From Collybiopsis luxurians FD-317 M1 (Eukaryota; Basidiomycota; Agaricomycetes; Agaricales; Omphalotaceae), in contig KN834766.1 in the NCBI GenBank assembly GCA_000827265.1, positions 76,732 to 140,731 on the forward strand: a stretch of 64,000 nucleotides of DNA. Direction: 5' to 3'. The position numbers and the translations under genes are program-made. Under the pieces are notes generated by a model, which saw only the letters and a list, made by a program, of their open reading frames with translations, had not been told where the DNA came from and did no database searches. Below, in pieces: positions 59,203 through 64,000 of the stretch (positions are counted from its first letter, which is position 1; each line of letters opens with the position of its first letter).

Positions 59203-61146
59203 TCAAATAGGCTTGGCGACCAACTGAACAATTAAGGAACCAGGCAGAGGGTGAGCTGCTTCGATCTCCCAGCCAGCTTTCTGTAGTAATTTCCAGTAGT
59301 GAGGGAATGTGCGCTCGCAGCCGTGCAGTAGAGACATCATCTGTGGACAGTTAAGAAACGTTACCTGGACAATGGCATGCATGACACCCTTACCTGCATG
59401 TCAATCAAATATGAAGTCAAATCGACAGCGCCCATGTTTGGTAACAATGGTTTTGGGGGTATCTCGGTAGGAACTGCGCCCGGGATATGCTTGTAAGTCT
59501 CATCCTCTCCGCAGACGAAGTGTATAGGATGCTCCATTACGATCAGTTTCGTCGTGCTCTGAGCGGAATCACGCAGATGTTTTAATATCCTGACGAAAGT
59601 AAGAATTTGAAATCTAAACCTAGTTGGCTGGGAACCTACTTGAGAAGATACGTATCTGACCAATTATGGCAGATGAATCGAACCATGAAAACATCAGCAT
59701 TTTTGACTGGTTGAGGGGTGAAAAAGTCGTGTTCTAAGAGTTGAATGACATCGATAAATTCAAGGAAAGCTGTCTTCATGGTGTTCGCCTACCTGCGAAG
59801 GAAACACGTCCCGTAGGTAGAGCATCCGGTAATTCTTTCTCCCAATACTGCGATCAGGAGGCGAGGTGAATAGAATGCTTGAGAAGCAAGATGGGAATGA
59901 GCTCACCTTGATGCCTTCCTGAACTACGGCTGGCTTTTCTTGGATAAGGAAACGAAGATCCGGATTGGAACGAGCAATCTCGAGAGATATCGACCCAATG
60001 CCTCCGCCAACATCAACAATCAGCGCATTCTTGGGAAGAGAAGACCACTGGAAGCCTGCGCCACGTAAAGACAAAGCTCCATGGGAAACGGGTCAGGGCA
60101 CGCGTACCTTGTAAAACCGCCCCCTGTGGCGACATTCTACGCGAGGCATCCATTGCCACTCCAAACCGCTTGAACCTTACTTTGTTCTCTGGCAGCTCAT
60201 ACCATGAGAAAAGATCTATGTGAGTGCCAAAGGCCTTGTTCAGCGGCGTGTTGAGCTCATCCTCGGAATGATCCTTATCGATAACCACATCTTTGATATA
60301 TGCAGCTGCTTTGAACGTTTCATCTGTACTAGAAGGGGTTTAGAAGGTGTACGTCTGACCGTAGAAGCGAAGATTACTTGAGCTGGATGAGCGAAGAGTA
60401 TCCCACTGCTCCCTCGTGCTTGTCTTCCGGTCTGGACGCATCGAAAAGTTAATTCATTTGATTCATCGGAGCGTGGTCAACACTCACGCAGCTCGAATAG
60501 TTTCGTAGTCCTTGCCCGTGTCCAGTAAAGTTGAGATACGATTGTGCGCAAATACGTCGGGAGATACTTCTCGGAAAATGTGTTGTGTGGCCAACGGACG
60601 CAGGACTCGGGCTGGTGTCAACTGTCAGAGTCGCATCCAGTGACTACTGACCATCAAATCATTACCTATGTTCAGAGCACTCATGCCGTTCTTTTTCGCA
60701 ATTTCGTCAACGTGACATCCCTGTCAACGATTCACTATCACCGACCGTCGTGCCGAGGCGTAAAACCGCAAACCTGGGGACCAGCCTCACGAATTATCTC
60801 CGCAATCGAAGACTCTGCAACCACGGCAATCGCTGCTGAGGAGAGAAACTGGCAAAAGCATGATCAGATTACACGATCCATCATCAAGTAGGTCACTCAC
60901 CGCAAGAGAAGTGTCAAGGAGTGACCTGGCTGGTAATTGCACGGTGGCAATAAGCTGAGTAGCTGCAGACACCAAAATGGAAGTGGCCTTCATAATCTCA
61001 TCATCCCGTGTAAGCTTCTCGTCTTCCGGAGTACTTTTGTGTTTGTTGAGGTCGGGAAATGTTCCAGATAAAGCATTGCATCGCGAATCGATTGTCCTAA
61101 CTGAGGTAGAAATCAGGTCGCAGAGCTCGATCAAGGTAGAGGCCAT
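59203..61146 (-). CDS. O-methyltransferase (plant/fungal class I, SAM-dependent)
   Basis: Start ATG 61144-61146 (MASTLIELCDLI). About nine exons follow: AAIAVVAESSIAEIIREAGP, GCHVDEIAKKNGMSALNI, ARVLRPLATQHIFREVSPDV, PEDKHEGAVGYSSLIQ, DETFKAAAYIKDVVIDKDHS, LFSWYELPENKVRFKRFGVA, FQWSSLPKNALIVDVGGGIG, YWEKELPDALPTGRVSFA and EHDFFTPQPVKNADVFMVRF. The end reads HNWSDTYLLK, LKHLRDSAQSTTKLIVMEHP and SLIVQLVAKPI, stop TGA 59203-59205. VDVGGGIGS is the SAM-binding loop and the His in CHNWSD is the catalytic base. A winged-helix dimerisation domain precedes it. The enzyme should methylate a phenolic or polyketide hydroxyl, as in fungal secondary metabolism. No synthase lies in this window, so the substrate cannot be named. 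It looks intact. Confidence 0.9.
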
Positions 61147-61642
61147 TGATAAATTTGTTGCACCCAACCGTCTTCACTGGTTACATTTATAAGTACTGTA
61201 CCTGTCACGGCATCTCAGCCGGTTATCCTTAGCTGCGATTATCGATACAGTACTCAATCGTAAGTTTGATGTCAACCAGTGGAGCGACTAAGAACCGGAC
61301 CATAGAATCTTAAAATAAAATAAAACAACTCCTCTGGCGCTTCATTCAAGCAGGCTGCTCAGTAATGATCACGAAATTTGTTGTTAAGCTCATAAATTTT
61401 AGCGATGATTTTCTGTTCGCAAATCGGCGGTCAAGCAGTCAAGACAGCATCAAATGATGATATCAGCTCTTAGCGCATTTCTTAAACATGGAAAAACGAT
61501 TATCCGCATGTGGTATCTTCAAGTAACCCAATGTTATACTTTTACAGATTCCGGACTGGTAATAGTAGAAAAAGAAGGCAATACTGTACTTGAACGTTGA
61601 TCAGCTACTTAATGTCCATGTAAGTTCAACTTGGCCAGGGGA
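61147..61642. other. Intergenic, about 500 bp
   Basis: This is the promoter side of the O-methyltransferase gene and the 3' side of the next DUF6534 gene. Nothing else is recognised. Confidence 0.45.
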
Positions 61643-63558
61643 TCACTTGGGCTCTCTGTACAAACCGCTCTCAGCAGTATCTCTATCGAGTCCCCCAGAG
61701 TTCATCTCTATGAACTCCGTCCGCGACTACGAGAAGCCATTAGTTGACGCGCACAATACTCGATTATCAATGCTACAACTCACATATATGTTTGGGGTTT
61801 GGAAAACAACTTCAGACCCTGCAGAACCCGCGGAAGTAACCTGCCTTCCGGAAGACTTTACGAAGCGAGATATTAATTCTTTCCAGTACACGGTCCTTGA
61901 TAATGGATAGAGAACGTACCCTCACCGTACTCACCCCCGCCCCCGGCTCCTTCCAGAACAGAACATTATCTTGTGGCTGCTCAAGGGCGACTTGCACCAA
62001 TCCTGAACGGGCATTGAGAGTAGATACAAGAGCGTTGCTATAGAGCTTTGGAAGGCCAAAGTCAAATGTGAAGTTCCTGCCCGAGTTTCCAGGTCAACCA
62101 GCGCTTTCCCCCAAGAAAAGTTGCGAAAAGATCTCACACTGTACTGTTCGAGACGGCAACAAAAAGGACGACATCAAGGACGGAAAAGATCCCTGTTATA
62201 GCACCGGTCTGAAGAGTAGCTGTAGGACGGAGAATGAGTAATGGTGGGTTGTAAGAAGGGGAAAAAACGCTCACTTCGAACGATGCGATTGATTGCGTCG
62301 TCAGTGTTTTTCATTCCACTTTTTCTTCGCACCTTAGAAAATAGTTCCATGAACACAATTGCAACATCGTACATCGTAGAAAGTATGCTTACCAAGCTCG
62401 TAATCAGGGCTATACTTATGATCACATCCGAGCCTGGGTCACAAATTTATTAAGAGATCTTGGAATAGCACAAAATAACCAAGGCATACATACCGAAAGT
62501 GCTCCAGGTCCAGGTGAGAGCGCCGTGGTTAACCAACTCTTTGTTGAGATAAGTATGAGCTTCAACAACAGAAATACTGGTCCAGAATGCACCAGCTGGA
62601 AGGATATATGAGTAAACGGAAGCCGGTTCCAATGGTGTTCCAAGTACTCCCCTATCGATGCAAAGGTTGCGAGCAAAATCAGTGCTGGGACCCAGTTACT
62701 TTTCATGATTACGCGAATCCGCCAGGCGTAGAAAAATTGGACAGGGGCAGATATGGCTGTCTGCGGTATGTATAAACAACTTGATGGTTAATCTCGAGAT
62801 TCAACGCCATTTACCTCTAATAATGGCTCTATAGAAGATCGAACGTCACTTTCCAAAGAACAGTTCAAGTCCAGACTTCACTCACGTGAAGGAAGCACTA
62901 GAAAGAAACCTTCGCGTTAGGATTAATTATGCGGCGCTAGTGGAGATACACGCACAGGTAGGAAAAAATGTCATGGGTCCGTCAGTCCCTGATTGGGCCG
63001 GTCAATAGCTTGCAAGATGCCAGGGGTATAGGTATTCACCAAACTGTCCAACGAGCGGTTGGTAAATCATTGCTAGGGATATCCCAGTGTTTACAGTCTC
63101 CACAAAGAATAGGTAGAACACCTGCGTGCTGAGGCTCAGTAACGTTTGGATACCAATGGATATTCACGTACAAAATATCGGAGCCATGGCCGATCTCTAA
63201 AAACCATTAAAGTCACTGAGGCGCAGATTCTCAATTATGACACGAACGTCTTGTAGCCCTGATAGTATATGATCAACTATAGTGAACAGCGTTAGTTGCC
63301 CCAAGCTCAGTTTGCCAAGTAACACGGAATAACCACCTGGAGGAGTAGGATCTAAGCGCAATAGAATGTTAGCTTGCAATCAAGGTAGGCAGTTCATGTC
63401 GATTCTTACGCCGTACAAAAATGTATTCAAAACAATACCGAAATAGTATGGCCCTAGTCTGTGGATCATCATCACGGTCATCGCTTGGTCAATGATTGCA
63501 CATCAGAGCCAAGGTCATGGACGTACACCAACTGCGGAGTGGGGGGAGACTCTGCCAT
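61643..63558 (-). CDS. DUF6534 membrane protein 4
   Basis: ATG 63556-63558 opens MAESPPTPQLV, with the same first intron position as the gene at 54757, then LGPYYFGIVLNTFLYG. Later exons read ISVVEAHTYLNKELVNHGAL, VRRKSGMKNTDDAINRIVRS, TDRCYNRDLFRP-region introns and LPKLYSNALVSTLNARSGLV with EQPQDNVLFWKEPGAG. The last exon is SRTEFIEMNSGGLDRDTAES, GLYREPK, TGA 61643-61645. The last exon matches the gene at 54757 closely and the two are on opposite strands. The product is a seven-helix membrane protein of unknown function. A TTAAATAA box lies about 90 bases upstream. Confidence 0.78.
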
Positions 63559-64000
63559 TGCGCGGTTAGAAAAGGTGGGTATCGCTGCTCACGCTGACGT
63601 TGAGGCCCGGGGCGAAGAAGGCTGACTCGTCATTGAGTGCGAGTTATTTAAGCCCGACTCATCCGACCGGGTCGATGCCAACGGCACAGTTCTCGAGGCA
63701 GTGTCCGTTACGAAATGTCATGGGATTCATGAGAAGCGAGCGATGTTCTGATCGCCGATGGTATTGACTATTGAGGAAGCGACATGCCGCCAGCTTGTCC
63801 TATTGGGCAGTTGAACACGGGGGTCAGCCGGGAAGCAATCTGTCTTTTTTTTTTTCTAATTGATTCTCTTTGATACTATCTCCTCGGTTCGTAGTTCTTA
63901 AAAGTACATATCTCTTCTCCTGGATGATAGGATGGTGAGCTCACCAATGAATTATATATACACCAAAACCGGATTGGAAGATTTCACTCGGCGGAGTCAG
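63559..64000. other. Window end, upstream of the last DUF6534 gene
   Basis: Contains the likely promoter of that gene (TATA-like box near 63645) and a poly-T run near 63847. No other feature is recognised. Confidence 0.45.

Noticed and set aside
60544..60891. 115-codon open frame on the plus strand
   Set aside because: Antisense to the O-methyltransferase exons, which have motifs and splice sites.

Overview
The window looks like nuclear DNA of a filamentous basidiomycete, most likely an Agaricomycete. Real genes are broken by many short GT-AG introns (about 50-60 bases). The protein families are ones typical of mushroom-forming fungi: caspase-like peptidases with a long C-terminal extension, DUF6533 and DUF6534 seven-helix membrane proteins, a GT8 glycosyltransferase and an O-methyltransferase. 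There are also transposon proteins of the large agaricomycete type. No rRNA, tRNA or CRISPR was seen. Exon maps were read by eye from splice motifs and reading frame and have no transcript support.

Layout. 1-560: edge of a repeated gene fragment and a small inverted-repeat element. 567-2899 (-): a metacaspase-like gene. 4238-12990: segmental copy A, holding an apparently intact metacaspase-like gene (-), a conserved small ORF and a broken DUF6533 gene (+). 12990-20450: a decayed multi-domain transposon (DDE-transposase-like, ubiquitin-hydrolase-like and TET/JBP-type dioxygenase-like parts) with two short non-autonomous elements nested in it. 20457-23870 (unit A) and 31150-34190 (unit B): paralogous blocks, each with a broken N-terminal fragment of a Hel2/ZNF598-like RING protein and a seven-helix membrane protein gene. 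Unit A also carries a solo LTR and is followed by a TA-flanked MITE. 26497-27613 (-): an intact GT8 glycosyltransferase. 34404-35043: a tandem repeat. 35043-42648: segmental copy B, with a metacaspase pseudogene and the better-preserved DUF6533 gene. 44050-47291 (unit C): two more Hel2 fragments and the best-preserved seven-helix gene. 47860-63558: a DUF6534 array with four apparently intact genes and one truncated one, together with a possible multi-exon gene (57350-58958) and an intact O-methyltransferase (59203-61146).

The main theme is local duplication followed by uneven decay. Copies A and B lie about 30.8 kb apart in the same orientation, and each pairs a caspase-like peptidase with a membrane protein. 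They differ by a lost 3' exon, a 658-base indel, frameshifts and a transposon next to copy A's end. The RING fragment occurs at least four times, with a possible fifth at the window edge. Each of the three copies that keep a RING has a different disabling change. The DUF6534 array shows recent gene birth with shared promoter spacing and C-terminal sequence. No function can be proved for the membrane proteins from sequence alone.
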